From: Chrysoperla carnea
Lineage: Eukaryota; Arthropoda; Insecta; Neuroptera; Chrysopidae
Assembly: GCF_905475395.1 (NCBI RefSeq)
Contig: NC_058337.1
Coordinates: forward strand, 101,860,368-101,924,367
Direction of reading: 5' to 3'
Length of the DNA: 64,000 bases
The position numbers and the translations under genes are program-made. The notes beneath the pieces were generated by a model. The model was not told the DNA's origin. It saw only the letters and a program-made list of their open reading frames with translations, and did not search any database. Positions 46,841 to 60,400 of the stretch are shown here, in pieces; position 1 is the stretch's first letter; every line of letters starts with the position of its first letter.

Positions 46841-47197
46841 GTGCGATTTAATAATTTTCGAGTAGTTAACGTATTGGGAACATGTTCAATGCCATTTGCA
46901 ATAAAAATCACGTCATTCTCAACGAGACACAAAGAACATGCCGACTACGAACCAGAATTACATCCAGGTGTCACATACAAATTAAAAGATCCTAAGGCAA
47001 CACTAAAAATATTTTCAACAGGAAGTATTACTGTAACAGCACCCAGTGTTGCCGATGTCCAAGCAGCAATTGAACATATATTCCCATTGGTATATGAATT
47101 TCGTAAAGAGCGTAGCCCCGATGATGAGGCAGTGTGGCAACAGACTCAGCAAGCGATTGCAACCGAAATTGAAAGTGAAATTGACGAATGGGAATAA
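46841..47197 (+). CDS. Trf2: TBP-related factor 2, exon 2
   Basis: The acceptor TTTTTTTCAG ends at 46840; the exon opens in phase 0 with VRFNNFRVVNVLGTCSMPF. It carries the second TBP-like repeat, with YEPELHPGVTYKLKDP, IFSTGSITVTAPSVADVQ and HIFPLVYEFRKE, all typical of TBPL1. The reading ends with an acidic tail of about 30 residues (SPDDEAVWQQTQQ to EIDEWE), longer than in the vertebrate protein. The long C-terminal extension of the Drosophila factor is absent. AATAAA lies at 47357. Confidence 0.93.
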   Translation: MRFNNFRVVNVLGTCSMPFAIKITSFSTRHKEHADYEPELHPGVTYKLKDPKATLKIFSTGSITVTAPSVADVQAAIEHIFPLVYEFRKERSPDDEAVWQQTQQAIATEIESEIDEWE

Positions 47198-47356
47198 AGC
47201 AGTAGTAAATGAATATTTAAGTGTATTTACAGTGTGTTCAAAAAAAAAAACAACAAAGAACAAAGAGTGTTATTTAAAAAAGGCATTAATTAATTTATTC
47301 GTCGAAAACGTAGAAATATTTCTGGTTTTATTTTTATTTATTTTTTACCTGTAATT

Positions 47357-47362
47357 AATAAA
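47357..47362 (+). terminator. TRF2 polyadenylation signal
   Basis: The first AATAAA, 160 bases after the TRF2 stop codon, followed by a T-rich stretch. Confidence 0.5.
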
Positions 47363-49914
47363 CTTGACGAATGAATGTTTTTTTTTCTTTTCGAAAAAAT
47401 GTTTTAAAAAAAAAATTGATTATTTTTTTTGTGTTTTTTGTCAATTAAAATAATATTTGTGAGTTATTTTGTCCTTGGAAAAGAGTAAAATTTCACCGTA
47501 GAATTATATTTTTTTTTGTTTCAATTCTAGTGCAAAAATTTTCGCAATTTTTGAAAAAAATGATATTTGTTCAAATTTTTTCATATTTTCTTAAAATATC
47601 TTTATTGAAAATGAGTGTATAATTGTTACTTATAAGTAAATTTAATACAATAAATGTTAAATACAATTTTTTCGTGTAGTTTTCACCATTAGATACAATT
47701 ATATAAATGTATACTCTCCAACTAACAGTAGATAAAAATATGTTTTCCTGCAAAAAAATTCGTATTAAATTTCGATTCAATCTTTAAGAAATTCATCGAA
47801 TCATAATGTTTTGTTTGACTTGACGACATGAAAAAATTGTATAGGCCTAAAAAAAAATCTCTTAGATTAAACAGGAAAAAATAATGTCTAGTTTTTTATT
47901 AAATTTTTTTTGTTTTTCTTGAAAAATGTAAAGTAGCTAACGAGATCAAATAAATTATTTTCTTTTAATTTCATTTTATAATACACAAATAGTATTTTGC
48001 GCGCGCAAGGAAATTCTATACGTGTAGATTTAGGTTTTCCTAAAGAACTGATTTATATGAAGACTGGTATTATCATGCAATTTTTCCTTATAACATTTAT
48101 CATCGTAATTTGTTATTATTAATATTATTTTGTTATTTAAAAAAATATTTTTCCTGTTTATTCCACTGAAATATTTTTTGATTCATCATAAATTTATTTC
48201 GTTTAGAAGAAAAAAATATTAATTCTAAATAATTATCGCAATATTATTTCTATTTGATAAAATTAACACTTGTATTTTTCTGTGACTAAGTACAGTTTAT
48301 CCGAATTTTTTTTCAATTCTAAATAACCATTTTTGATAAGTTACCAGATAAAAATTGAATTTTCAATCATTTTTATCATTGAAGAATTGTTTAATTGTAG
48401 GCAAATATTAAGGTTTGTCTATTGAGATTTTTTGATCTGGTCCACTTTTATAGAATAAAAACTTGTTTTTTTGTTTATGTCGAAAGACATATCATTAAAT
48501 TTGAAATGCCCCCAAGACTATGATTCTCTTGCTTCGTTTACTTTCTAATGAGTTAATTGAGAAAAAGGAGAAGTTGAGAACTCTTTTTGGGAACGGAAAA
48601 GCATCAAAAATTTCAATGCGTCATCCATCAAAGTTACTTATTTTTAAGTATCTTTTTTTAAACAATTTTCAGTTTTTAATTATAAAATCGATGAAATGGC
48701 AAGAATTTTGGTAACACGACTACACTACCAAAGTATTTGCAACTAGGAATCAACTTTATATTTTTTTTTAATCCGCCTCTTAGAAGTCGATTTAAATTGA
48801 TTTTATTTTATTATTTTATTTTGAGTTATATTCGAATTGAATAAAAAAAGAGACACTGTACTCGCGATGTAAGCGTTAATTAAAATCGGTGCATATTACT
48901 GTATAAGTTTTTTTTTTTGTTTTTTAAATAAATATTAACAGTAGAATGCACAAGGCTAACCCATTAAGGGCACAGTCTTTAATTAATTTTTATTAAACAT
49001 TTTTCATCCTAGTTCAATATATTATGAAAAAAAAATGTAAATAAACCAAAGTAAAAATCGTGATTTATATTTTTGTTTAAAAATGCTAATTGAAAAAAAA
49101 AAATTTTTCCCTTGGAAAGCAATAAAAAAAGTCGAATATTAATTTTTCGTAAAATCATCAAGAACAATTTTTATTTTTTAACGAAGAGATAAGATGTGAA
49201 AGTGTAATTTAATCAATTTGACATAATTAAAGCATTTAAATTTTTAAAATTTATGACCATATTGTTATTGATTTGTTAAGACATACGAATATAAAGAAAA
49301 CATCTTAAGACTTTACTACGATAATATATGTATTATGGGTAATTTTCGCAATAAAATATTTACTATTTTTGTAAGATCGTGCAAGAGATTATAGTACGTC
49401 TTGTTAACCCTAAAGTTGTTCTAGGGACAGTTATCAGGCTACGATTGGCTAAAGCTTTTATATATCAATATACATCAAACCTGTGTGGCTGAAAAACGGG
49501 ATATTGTCTTAACTCTCTCTTGAACAACTCTAGCTAAAAAAAACAAAGTAGTCACACTTAAAAATAAAAAACAGTTTAGTTAAAACTAATATGAGAATAT
49601 GCAACAAAACAGCAGAGCGTCGAGTTTCAATCCTCTCATCTTTCGCGATGCGAATAGGTTCAAAATCATATACATTAATATAATAAAATTATTTTTCCAA
49701 CAAAGCCAATGTGAGGATTAATATTATTTTTCTGTTTAATTTTGTTTTAAACAATATAACTTTAAACACCCATTATATAATGTAGCTTTAGTTTTGTAAC
49801 TTATTCTAAGTTTAAAGACAGTTACACGACGAAAAATATCCAGGCACATAGAGAGATGCGTATTGAGAAAATATAGCTTAAAGAATCACTGGAATGTTTA
49901 CCTTGTGCGACTTA

Positions 49915-50120
49915 TGCCGGTTTTTCACTAAACGGGCAAACAAAAACAAAACACAAACTCGTGTCGAATAAAACAAAACTTTTGAAGACTGACTAACATG
50001 TTTTGCGACAGTTTGGTTTTTTGTTGTATGTAGTCCACTTGATGGAAACAAGAGTTTAGTTTTTGCTTTTCAAGTTCTAGAAAAGACAAACTTAACTGTA
50101 CGTTTAGTGTAAAACCGACA
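49915..50120. mobile_element. 206-bp MITE, Harbinger-like (TTA target duplication)
   Basis: The left end TGCCGGTTTTTCACTAAACG and the inverse of the right end (TGTCGGTTTTACACTAAACG) agree at 18 of 20 positions. The bases TTA stand immediately outside both ends (49912-49914 and 50121-50123). A 3-bp TTA/TWA duplication is typical of PIF/Harbinger elements. The inner part is non-coding. Confidence 0.75.
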
Positions 50121-53100
50121 TTAGATGGTTTAAAATACAAAGCTCCTCTAATGAGGACTAAAATTACATGAAATTTGTTTAAAAATAACTCGAGTTCTAT
50201 ATAAATAATTGGTGCCTAAAATTTAATTTGACAAATATTTAACAATATGAAAAATATGTTTAGATATTAATTGGTAGTTCGGATAGAATAAATTTTATCA
50301 TTAAACAAATTTTTTTTGATGTGACATTTTGCCATCATGTGTTTAGGATAGAATTGCGCTTAGATCTTAAAGATCTAAACTATATACTTGATTTCGATAT
50401 TTCAGAAAATTAAAATAAAATTTGAAATTTTTATACCAAAATACATGTCGCTAAAGTGTATAAATTTTGATGCTACTTTAAAAAATATGAATATCTTAAT
50501 AGAAGATAATTTTGCGCGATCTAGAATTACAATTATTGAAAAAGCTTTAATAAATTGATTATGAAATTAATGTTGATTTCAGATCACTTATCAACATTTA
50601 ACAAAAATTTTAGAACTGATTGTGCAGTTTGACAATACCCCCATAATTTACACTTATTCGATAATTGCTGAATATTAAATAAAAATTGATGTTATTGTGC
50701 TTATTACCCCCAATTAATTCAAATATAAAATCATAAAAATAATTTATATCAATATTAGTGATATCTTACAAGCAATGTTAATTGAAATATAGAAAGGCCT
50801 TATATAAATAGTTCATTACAAATTTCAGTTTTCTTAAATGTAGTTCAAAATCAGTCATTTTTTTAGTTATCAATTTTATTGAAAAGTTATTATCTAATTT
50901 TGCAAATTATTATTTTATAATTATCAAAAGAACTTTTATTTCTAATAATGGGATATTAAAACATTTTTTACCAGAATTTAATTATTATTTAAATAAAACG
51001 GTTAGTATTATAGAATTTTTTTAAGTTTGTCGGTTTTAATACAACTTGTATTTTAAGTAGCGAAATTTTCATATCAAACATTTGATTTCAAAATTAAAGC
51101 AAGTTGTAAACAAGTATTGCAAGATTTATATGTACTTTACAGAAGTTATTTCTACAAATTCGCCTTCGAAGCTAGCATTCTTATACTATCATAACACTGA
51201 ATACTTTCAGTCTATCGAATATTATTCTCACGATAGCATGGTAAGCATGTAAATCGTAATAGTGAGCTCATGTATAACTACAATGCCAATCCAACCATCG
51301 ATCGACTAAAACGTCTGAAGTGTCCGATAAATTTATATTATTAGAATGCCTTTTTTTCGGCTAAACGCAGCCGATATTATAACAATTAACTTTTGTAAAA
51401 TGTACAAAAATCTTCAGATGAATGTTACATTACTGGAATTGTATAAAATTCATTGCTATTTCCCATGCTTCACCGTACATTCACTAAAATTAAACTTCTC
51501 AATGTTTTAACTAAAAAATTGTTAATTTCAATTCAATTTTTTAAAACTTATCACCGAATACAGCCCTTTGACTCAACTACATTCACAACTGCTAAATCAG
51601 TGCCTAAATGGATAGAAAAAATTGGTATATTTGTGTTTGTGCAATGAAACTTAAAAGTGTCAATTGATTAATAAAAGTGTTCGATTTTCATTTTATGTAT
51701 ATGATATCGGGTGTTATAAATATGTATAGCTTAAGTTATATGAGCATTTCGAACGCTTAAATGTTTCCTTTACGCCTTTTTAATTTTACATCCGAATGTT
51801 TTGTAAACAAAGACTTGTAAAAATTGAAAAATATTTTATTATTGTAAATGTAAGAAAAATATTTGTTCAAAGGAAAATTTTATTAAAATCGTGGCGATAG
51901 AAACTTGAGATTAATTTTGACAAATACTTATGTATGCGAAATCCACTCACTCATTTATTCACCGACTGACTGACAACTGTATCTATGTAAAATCAATACC
52001 TAGAAAGCCGAAATTGTGCTTCAAGGTTCCTTCTATAATAAAATAGTATTGAAAATGCTCTGTGATCGGATTCTATAGCTCCTTAACAACACTCAAAGGC
52101 ATCGTTAAATTTAGATAAGTCACCAATTTTGATTTAGATGTTGATGTTTATAGCGTTAACCGATGTCATGACAGATACCGGTAGTCGAATACGAGTTCTG
52201 ATTTGAAATGTCAATATTTTAGAAGCTGAAATTTTAAATAAATATTCATAAAATAGAAGGAAACAGTCCGCGGGCCAATGCGTATGTATTTTTTGAATTA
52301 TAAAAATAGCTTTCTTATGCTCATATTAACTAGGCTTATAAAATGTTTCTTTTTGTAATTTTATCATAGAGACGATTTCAAATATCCATAATATTATTAA
52401 TTGACAGGCTTACTCATTATTTGGTCTACATTGTTAACTCATAATACTGTACATGACTGTTTGTTAATAAAAATAATAATGGCAAAAACATTTCGATGAA
52501 AAAATGCGAGATCGCCTCATTATTTTGAGCGGACTTTTTATAGCTGGCAGTCCTGTCCAATATTATGTGCCGAAATCATGATCGTATTTTTTAAGCTTAT
52601 ATAACGATTTTATTTATTTTATAAAATCTATGACAGTAGCTTTTAATTTTATCTTTGTAACATCCGTTATTAAGATTAAATGTACTACTAGACGATTTCG
52701 TTTATTTTATCGAATAATAAATTCGACAAGGTTTATATTATACTTTACAAAAGTTTACCAAATCCCTTACATGGTATCGTTTTTATTTCGTACACTTACT
52801 ACTAAACTATTGTTGAGATTTTATGAATGCGATATATTTTAGTTTTTCAACTTTTTAAAAAGAGGTTTGTTATTCTACTATCACAAAATGTTTAATTTTA
52901 TTTCTTATTTTAAATGGTGCTAAATAATGAGCTTCCCAAAGGACGCGTGCGTGGTTCTGCAACTATTAACTTTTTTTAAGTTTATGCGCGATACTTACGT
53001 ATAGAACTCACTCCGAAACTAGTCAAGATGAATATTTCCGTTGAAGTTGCAACACCGAATTTTATCACGATTACAATTAACTTTACTTCTTAAGATTTAT

Positions 53101-54959
53101 TTATTTGAAATAAAAAAAAATGTGATGTGTACAACGCAAGATTTTTTTATTTGTACGCAAAAAATTAGTAGGAGAACATTAAATTGCAAATAACCTCTAA
53201 AATAGTAAAAATTATTTTCCTGCTTTCTGTAAGATGTGTAAGTCGGATGGTCGTCTGGTGACACAGTTCAACGAATGAAGATCTTTATGCAGAATATAGT
53301 TATCTTTTTAACGTGACTTCAAGAGTAGTTTAACAAGTGTTTACTTTAGAAAAACGAACATTTTTAGTCATAGAGAATTAAAATTTTAACATTAAAAAAT
53401 TTTTAATTAAAATTTTAATTCACTATTTCTATAAAGCCATAAGAGATTTAACTTCCGGATGATAAATATAAACCTTGTGTATTGATTTAATCGATTGCAT
53501 AAATCATTTAAACTTAGAAGATTATTAGAATTTCGGTAACTTATCATTGTGAACTTTCGATTTAAGTAGAATCGATATCAAGTAACTGAAAATCCCTACA
53601 AATAAAACATTACCGTCACAAACTTCAAATAAGCACATAGAACTAATACTAATAAATTGTATAATCAAACTGTCACAAAAAAAAGTTGAGATTCATCCTC
53701 AATTGTTTATACTCGCATTAAAATAAATGGGAAAAAAAACGTGTCAATGTAAATTATGTTCTTTTTTTTTAATTTTTATTAATACGTATCCTATTATTAT
53801 ATTACTATTATAATTATGATTAATATTATTATTAAACTCAAGGAACTAAGGTTTTATTTTAAAAAAACTATAAAATTCGATTCGAATTTTTTTAACAATT
53901 GAATACTTCGTAGTTCTTTGGTTTTATTTTTCTTGTCTTATAAAAAAGTTGTTGCATTTTTAATTTAGATTAACTATTTAAAGTCAATTATATATTTATA
54001 TTTAAATAATATACTTAATTTTTCAATATTTTATAAGTAATTTTCATAATTAGTAGAGACATTAATTGAATGAATATTGAATAGTATTTTAATTGACAAA
54101 AATTTGAAGTTGTGTAAATAGATCTATAATGGTTGCATTTAATTTATTAGTTATTTTAGACAAAACAAGTGAGACCAACACAGTTAATTGATTCAATACC
54201 CTGCATATGCTTGGATGTTAATTATTAATGTTTGAACAGTTTATAATTACAACACATAGTAATATGCCATTATATGGATATGTGTATATTCACTTTGATG
54301 TATTTTTGTAATCCACTTTCTCTTACTTCGATCACGATTGATATATTGAAACACGCATTCAGAAGTCAATTTTTAAATGTAGAACATGCTGTTAATATTA
54401 CAGTTCATTATCTCTTTTTGTTTCTGAATTACCGCGTTCAATTTATTGTGTGAGGTACAACTGTGCGATAAAAGCAACCGTTTCACATAAGCCATAAGCT
54501 TGTTGAGTACAAAAGAGGATATTTTATGTAGAATATAAATTTCACATTGATCTTGAAGGCTATTCAAAAGTTCAGTATAAATAAATCTAAAATTTATTAG
54601 TTATCAGAAATTATTTTCTGTTTCTCATCAACTATGAACTTGAGTTGAACTTTTAAATATTTCTAAAGAATGAAGTTTAGATTCAAGGTTACTATAAGAT
54701 GTCACCTTCTGAAACTTCTGTTAAATATTTTTCTAACAAAGGGAAATAAATTCTTTTAAAATAAATGCAACCAATATAACTAACAGAAAACATTTTGCAG
54801 GAGTTATTCAATTAAATGAGTGCTTACTTATAATATTTAAATATTTTTGAAATGAAGAGAGACTCGCATATTATTTATTATAAGAATTGGCAGTCACTTG
54901 AGATGCGAATAGAGTCACCCAAACCCATTTGAAAAATTAACTGAATATTTAAAGTAGTA

Positions 54960-55017
54960 TCGAAATAGCTTCAAAGCAGTATCGAATACTCATGAAGCTG
55001 TTTCGATACTGCTTTCA
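54960..55017. repeat. Nested hairpin repeats (AGTATCGAA)
   Basis: AGTATCGAAATAGCTTC is mirrored by GAAGCTGTTTCGATACT with one mismatch, and AGCAGTATCGAA in between pairs with TTTCGATACTGCT. Overlapping inverted repeats could fold in more than one way. Confidence 0.6.
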
Positions 55018-55693
55018 ATACTATATGAACTTAAAAGATAAATTTATATATTGATTTCGATAGTATAGGTTGCGAAAAAATGTTTTCGCCACTATATTAA
55101 GACAAAACTTTTAAGAATTAATATCAATAAGAGAAGAGCAAATCCAAACTACATATTTTAACGAAAAAACGAATATCTTCTGATGTACATTAGAAAAATT
55201 TGTTTATAGATGGTCGATAGAAATAGAATTTTCTATAAAAGATTCTAAACAAACTTTGAAAACTACTGATTAAGAGACTAATTTTATACCCGTAGTGAAA
55301 AACATTCAACCTTTGATAAATATTAATTCAAAGCGTGTTAAAACTAGAATGTGAAATAATCGATTATTAAATTCTAATTATTATAAAATATGTTACATAA
55401 TACAAGTTACATTATACAAGCGAAAGATTCATTTCAATAATTGATAAACTCCTGTATTTATTATATTTATTTCTAATATTTCGATATAATTTTAATGAAG
55501 TTTAATGCTCAACGCTACCTATACGGCGCCATGAATGTCTAACTTAAATAAAAGAACGTTCAAATATTACATAACATTTTTATCTCGAGTTAGGGATTAA
55601 ATTTACCATTACACGTGTGTTACATTGGTGGGAAACAATGTCAATACATTACGTCTCACCATTATTTTTAAAATGTTTCTATAATTTTTTATA

Positions 55694-55981
55694 CAATTCG
55701 TTTGATAAATCATTTCGCATGCAGCTACATCCATAAGTATGAGAGAGTGTACATACCTTAAGCTATAAGAAAGATACTATTATATGTTTGCTTGTGTGCT
55801 GACTAATGCATGTGGCCTCTGAGCAGTAGTTCGGTATACTTTTACATGTAATATGAGTGGTTAAATAATAAACACATACATGCAAACATAATAGTATCTT
55901 ATCTTATACACGTAGCTTAATGTATATGTACTCTCTCATACTCATGGATGTAGCATGCGAAATGATTTATCAAACGTACTG
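55694..55981. mobile_element. 288-bp foldback MITE, Tc1/mariner-like (TA duplication)
   Basis: Arms of about 100 bases (55694-55800 and 55871-55981) are imperfect reverse complements. Shared words are CGTTTGATAAATCATTTCGC, GCTACATCCAT and AAGATACTATTAT. The right end reads CAGTACG inverted, followed by TA; the left end is CAATTCG, preceded by TA. A CAGT-type end with TA duplication fits the Tc1/mariner superfamily. No transposase is present. Confidence 0.7.
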
Positions 55982-58390
55982 TAACGCAAAAAACAAACTG
56001 AAATGCTACAGACAAGAAAACATGTTATGTAATACTCTTGAGCTTTCCTTTGAAATTATTATCAAATTTTAAAGTTTAACGAATTTATAAGTTATCAATA
56101 TGAATTATCATATTAATCTGCCATACAGTATATCAAGTAACTTTGTAATGATTATACAGTTCTGGCGTTTTAGTTGCAAAAGTTGGCATAACTAATACTG
56201 GTATACTATTATTCAATCTGGATAATTTAATATTTTATATTTGATGTTATATAAGGTTTATTCATGTATCACAGGGTGTCTAAAAATGAAAAAAAATTCT
56301 TAACATTTGGTCTTCTACAAATAAAATTCTAGGACGACACAGAAATGGTTTCAAAAATAAGCAATTATCTGATATATAAATGATAGGCTGTGAAAAATGC
56401 AATCGGTCTAAACAAGCCGTTAAATAATTATTTTATCCTTAACAACTACTATAGATGGATAAAGAACAATATTGTTTAATGTGAAGATACCTTAAGTTGA
56501 GCCTATTTTAGAAATATATGTGTGCTTTTTCATTTCAACAAATGGACGATACTAAAAAAAAAAATTGAAATAATTAAATCCTCGTGTACCCCTTACCTTT
56601 ATTCATATATAAAATAAAAAATTAAAATTTAGGAAGTTACCGTAATGAAAATATTCGTCCAAAATTTATATTAAATGTTAAATATACAGGACCAGGATAG
56701 TAAAAAAAACGCACATTTTCCTTTGTTTTGTAGAATATTCTACTATTTATAAATATTATTTATAAAGTACCTATATAAAAAAAAAAAAAGAGAAATTTTT
56801 TTCCCTTTTTAATGACTGAAATAAAAAGATCTGTATCAAACAAAAAAAAAAAAACAAAAATAATTCGAGAAAATATTAAGTCAGTGTTATCCAAGATAAT
56901 GTAACTACATCCAACATTATGATATTTTAAATGGTGGACTGCGAAACGTATCAATTGGCTTCCGCCTATCTCCATTCAGAACTTCTCCATTAGAAAAGCT
57001 GAGTTTCATATTATTAATTGATTTTTTACAATGTGATATTTGATTTAACACTACTGTGTTCTCCGTTTAATTATTTTTTTTTTAATTTGGATAACATTGA
57101 TAAAGATTTAAGGTGACATCTCTAGGCCCATTATTAATTATTATTATTTACTATTATAGTACACTTGTTATCTAGTTAAGTTTTTTAGTTATTGCTTTAT
57201 TTTGATTTAATAAGTCAGTTGATAAGTTTCGTAATTTACGTTTTTGTAACCACCGAAAAATGTTCTTTAAGTTATAACTGATTTTCTAAATAAATTGTCT
57301 TTCAGTAACTTACGTCTTTTATTTTTCCCTTTTACTAATTCAAATAAATATGCAAGCTGACTTAACAACAGGGCTAAGTGAATTATAGCTCCGGAGTGAT
57401 ATCCTTTTTAGGGTAAGGTTGGTAAGTTGTTATGAAACGAGTGCAAAAAGTATCTGTACTAGAAGTTATTTGATATTTTGTTACAAAAAATGAGGTGGTG
57501 TCAATTTTATATTTTTAACCAAGGAAAACGAATCTTCTCATGTTAAAAAATATGAGTTTCCATTTAAAAAAAATGAAGATGGCACCTATTCGAGAAAATG
57601 TACCAGAGCCACTTGATTTTCTCAAATTTGGATACACAAAAGAAAAGTATCTTTTCTGATTTAATACAACGGTGCTAAGTTCATGTAAAAGTGTGTGCTA
57701 CACCGTATCCTTTAGATGCATAAAATTAAATGTAACCTTAAATTTATGTAAATTGGTAATAGAACATAACGGTTATAATAATTATAATCGATTATCCCGA
57801 TTAAAATAATTATAATCGGGAAATTAATTGATTTATAAGTGTTAAAATTTTATATATATCTCCTTTCCAATTTTGCGGCTGATAAAATGCGTTATCATAC
57901 TTCATCCTGGCTATTTTTGATATTTTAGTCTAATTTCATATTTTATTTTATTAACCTACTATTTATCACGCTTCTAAAAATAAATCCAACGAAACGATAC
58001 ACAAAATCAACATGTATTTCTTACCCTATTGAGCCGCCTTGGCAAGAATCGTTAGATAAATTGCGTGTCCATAACGTACAATAATTATGTCCCCAATGAA
58101 CATCTTTTTAGAAGAGAACCTACAATTGCTGTATACTTGGGTTACTTTGTTTGATGACACCTAGAACACATTTTATGAAGTTTTGAAGATTCGATATAAT
58201 AGATTCAGAGAAGGAAGAAAAAGGAAGTCTTCGTGGTGTTAAGGAATTTCGAATATAGCCGAAAAACAGATTTTTCCTTCTTCAAGTAAAAATAAATCGA
58301 AAACCTTGTGTATTAGAGAAATTCTGATGCCGCATTCGATATCCACAAAACTATAATGAATGTTCTATCGCATCAATGTGAAAGAAAAAA

Positions 58391-58930
58391 CAAGTGAAAA
58401 CAAACAATTGACTGAGTTAATTGTGAAAATACCATGCATAGTCAGTGTTGATTTCTTTATCACATTACACATACAAACATGTGACACATACATAACTGAT
58501 AATCAAGTATAGTACATATTATAAAATTTCCGCCTAATTGGCGCCCTCACGGGTAAACAGTGATGTTTACGAAAAAATGTTTCAAACAAAAGCTGTGTAA
58601 TTTTTGATAAGGAACACTTTTTACATTTAAACTTTTGTTCTATCTCTAACGGTTTACAAGACCCAATTGACCTATGATGCTCATTTACGAACTTGACCTC
58701 ACTTTTTACGTCCTGAGTACGCTGTAAAAATTTCAGCTCCATATCTTTTTTCGTTTTTGAGTTATCGTGTCCACAGACGGACGGACGTACAACCGGAAAT
58801 GGACTAATTAGGTGATTTTATGAACACCTATGACAAAATTTTTTTCGTAGCATCATTATTTTTAAGCTTTATAAACTTTGGACTAAACTTAATATACTAT
58901 GTATATTTCATATATACATGTTATAAAAAT
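58391..58930 (-). repeat. Family A repeat, full-length (reverse)
   Basis: AAGTGAAAACAAACAATTG start, CTCACGGGTAAACAGTGATG, TCTAACGGTTTACAAGACCC, CGTTTTTGAGTTATCGTG, ACGGACGGACGTACAACC, and ATATACATGTTATAAAAAT end. It is very similar to the copy at 3521-4061 and ends about 220 bases from the RPS18 stop codon. Confidence 0.85.
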
Positions 58931-59152
58931 TTTGTTGACCAGTGTAATCAGTAAGAGAGATAGTTCTTAAGAGAAATAGCAGAGACTGAATATAAGAGAA
59001 TAAATCTTATTAAAAAAAACAATGTACATTTCTTAGAAATAAATTTTATTTATTAAATAAATTTTTACCAAATTACAATGGCTTAAAAAAAGATGGTTGT
59101 AACACAAAGATGGTAATATACATTTGAAATGTATAACAATGGAATAAAAAGT

Positions 59153-59320
59153 TTATTTCTTTTTGGATACACCCACAGTTCTTCCTCTTCGGCCAGTTGT
59201 TTTGGTGTGTTGACCACGTACTCTGAGACCCCAGTAGTGACGCATACCACGATGGGCACGGATTTTCTTCATACGTTCTAAATCATCACGAAGTTTTGAG
59301 TCTAAGTATGAAGATGTAAG
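59153..59320 (-). CDS. RpS18: 40S ribosomal protein S18 (uS13), exon 3
   Basis: The last coding exon, from [19 protein letters not shown] through [18 protein letters not shown] and [18 protein letters not shown] to the stop. The acceptor (TTTTCAG on the - strand) lies at 59327-59321. The C-terminal basic tail that threads into the 40S head is fully conserved. The stop codon overlaps an AATAAA (59157-59152). Confidence 0.97.
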   Translation of the reverse strand, partial: LTSSYLDSKLRDDLERMKKIRAHRGMRHYWGLRVRGQHTKTTGRRGRTVGVSKKK

Positions 59321-59576
59321 CTGAAAATAGAATAAATCTTTTATAAATAACATATAATAAGTTCATTCAGGGATGACAAGGTTGCCATTTAAAAAATGAA
59401 AAAATTTCATGACTTAGGGTCTTAAATAGGGCTGAAATATAAATATGGATATAATGTCAAAAATAAATCATGAAATTTGAAAAAAGTTAAAATTTATATA
59501 AAAATATAGTTAAATATTCTGATTTCGAGTCATAAAAACACATTTTTCTTTTAAAATATTAAAATTAAAAATCGTA

Positions 59577-59825
59577 ATTTTTAAACTGTATATCACGTGA
59601 CCTAAAACGCGGGCAAGTCCTGCTGTGATGTCATAGCGGTATGAGTCATAGACCATCAGTTAGTTCAGTGTAGACAGCTGGGTATAATATATACATAGAT
59701 AAGTATTTATATTATAATCAGATGTCTATGAATATATCTGTCAAACTTATTTGTGTTATTTCGTATAGTGATACCCATATTACGCCATCAAATTGGATGC
59801 CCGCGTTTTTGACAGTTTAAAAAAG
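59577..59825. mobile_element. MITE-like inverted repeat in RPS18 intron 2
   Basis: The left part TTTTTAAACTGT...AAAACGCGGGCA and the inverse of TGCCCGCGTTTTTGACAGTT (near 59799-59818) pair, with a short offset between the matching words. The inner sequence is non-coding and GC-richer (CTGCTGTGATGTCATAGCGG). No target duplication could be fixed. Confidence 0.5.
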
Positions 59826-60400
59826 GTTTAAAATTTAGAAATAAATTTTTTGTGGCTTTTTATTAGCAATATCAACATTTGGAAGTACTTTTTCAAAAAT
59901 AGTGGAATACCCTATTATTAATTTTTAGCCATGGACAATTTGTTGTGAAAAATATAAGTTAATGCAAATTACAAATTTAAAAATAAGGTTAAATTGGGTG
60001 ATATTTAAAATAAGGCTAAAAATGCTGTTCTATCTTCGTTCATAAGTAAAATAGCCTAAAACGCTTCCAATAGGTAAAAAAATTCAAGTCTTCTAACAAT
60101 ATTATATTTTTTATTGTTTAAAAATTAATGATCGCGAAAAAGCTTCAAGTTAAAAAAAATGTCGAATGAAAACGTTTGTCTTAATACTGTAATCAATAAA
60201 TGTCCAAATAACTCTTAACGCATAGATCCATGTTTTTATGCAAGTTATAAACAATTTATTATCGAAAGTATCAAGACTTATCGAATTAATCCTAATAATC
60301 TTGCACCAGCTACCAGTTTTTAATATATTAATTATAAGAAAAACCGTTTTATTAGTGCACAATAATTAACAACGAAAACATGAAAAACATTTAAGTTTAC

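Larger units (their letters stand above)
47400..58390. other. Intergenic region between TRF2 and RPS18
   Basis: About 11 kb of AT-rich DNA in which I find no credible exon or RNA gene. It contains the inverted-repeat elements listed separately (49915, 54960, 55694). Short ORFs here lack motifs and have the composition of random AT-rich sequence. Confidence 0.6.

Noticed and set aside
51453-51647. 64-codon ORF in the TRF2-RPS18 spacer
   Set aside because: Composition is typical of AT-rich random sequence; no motif or splice context.
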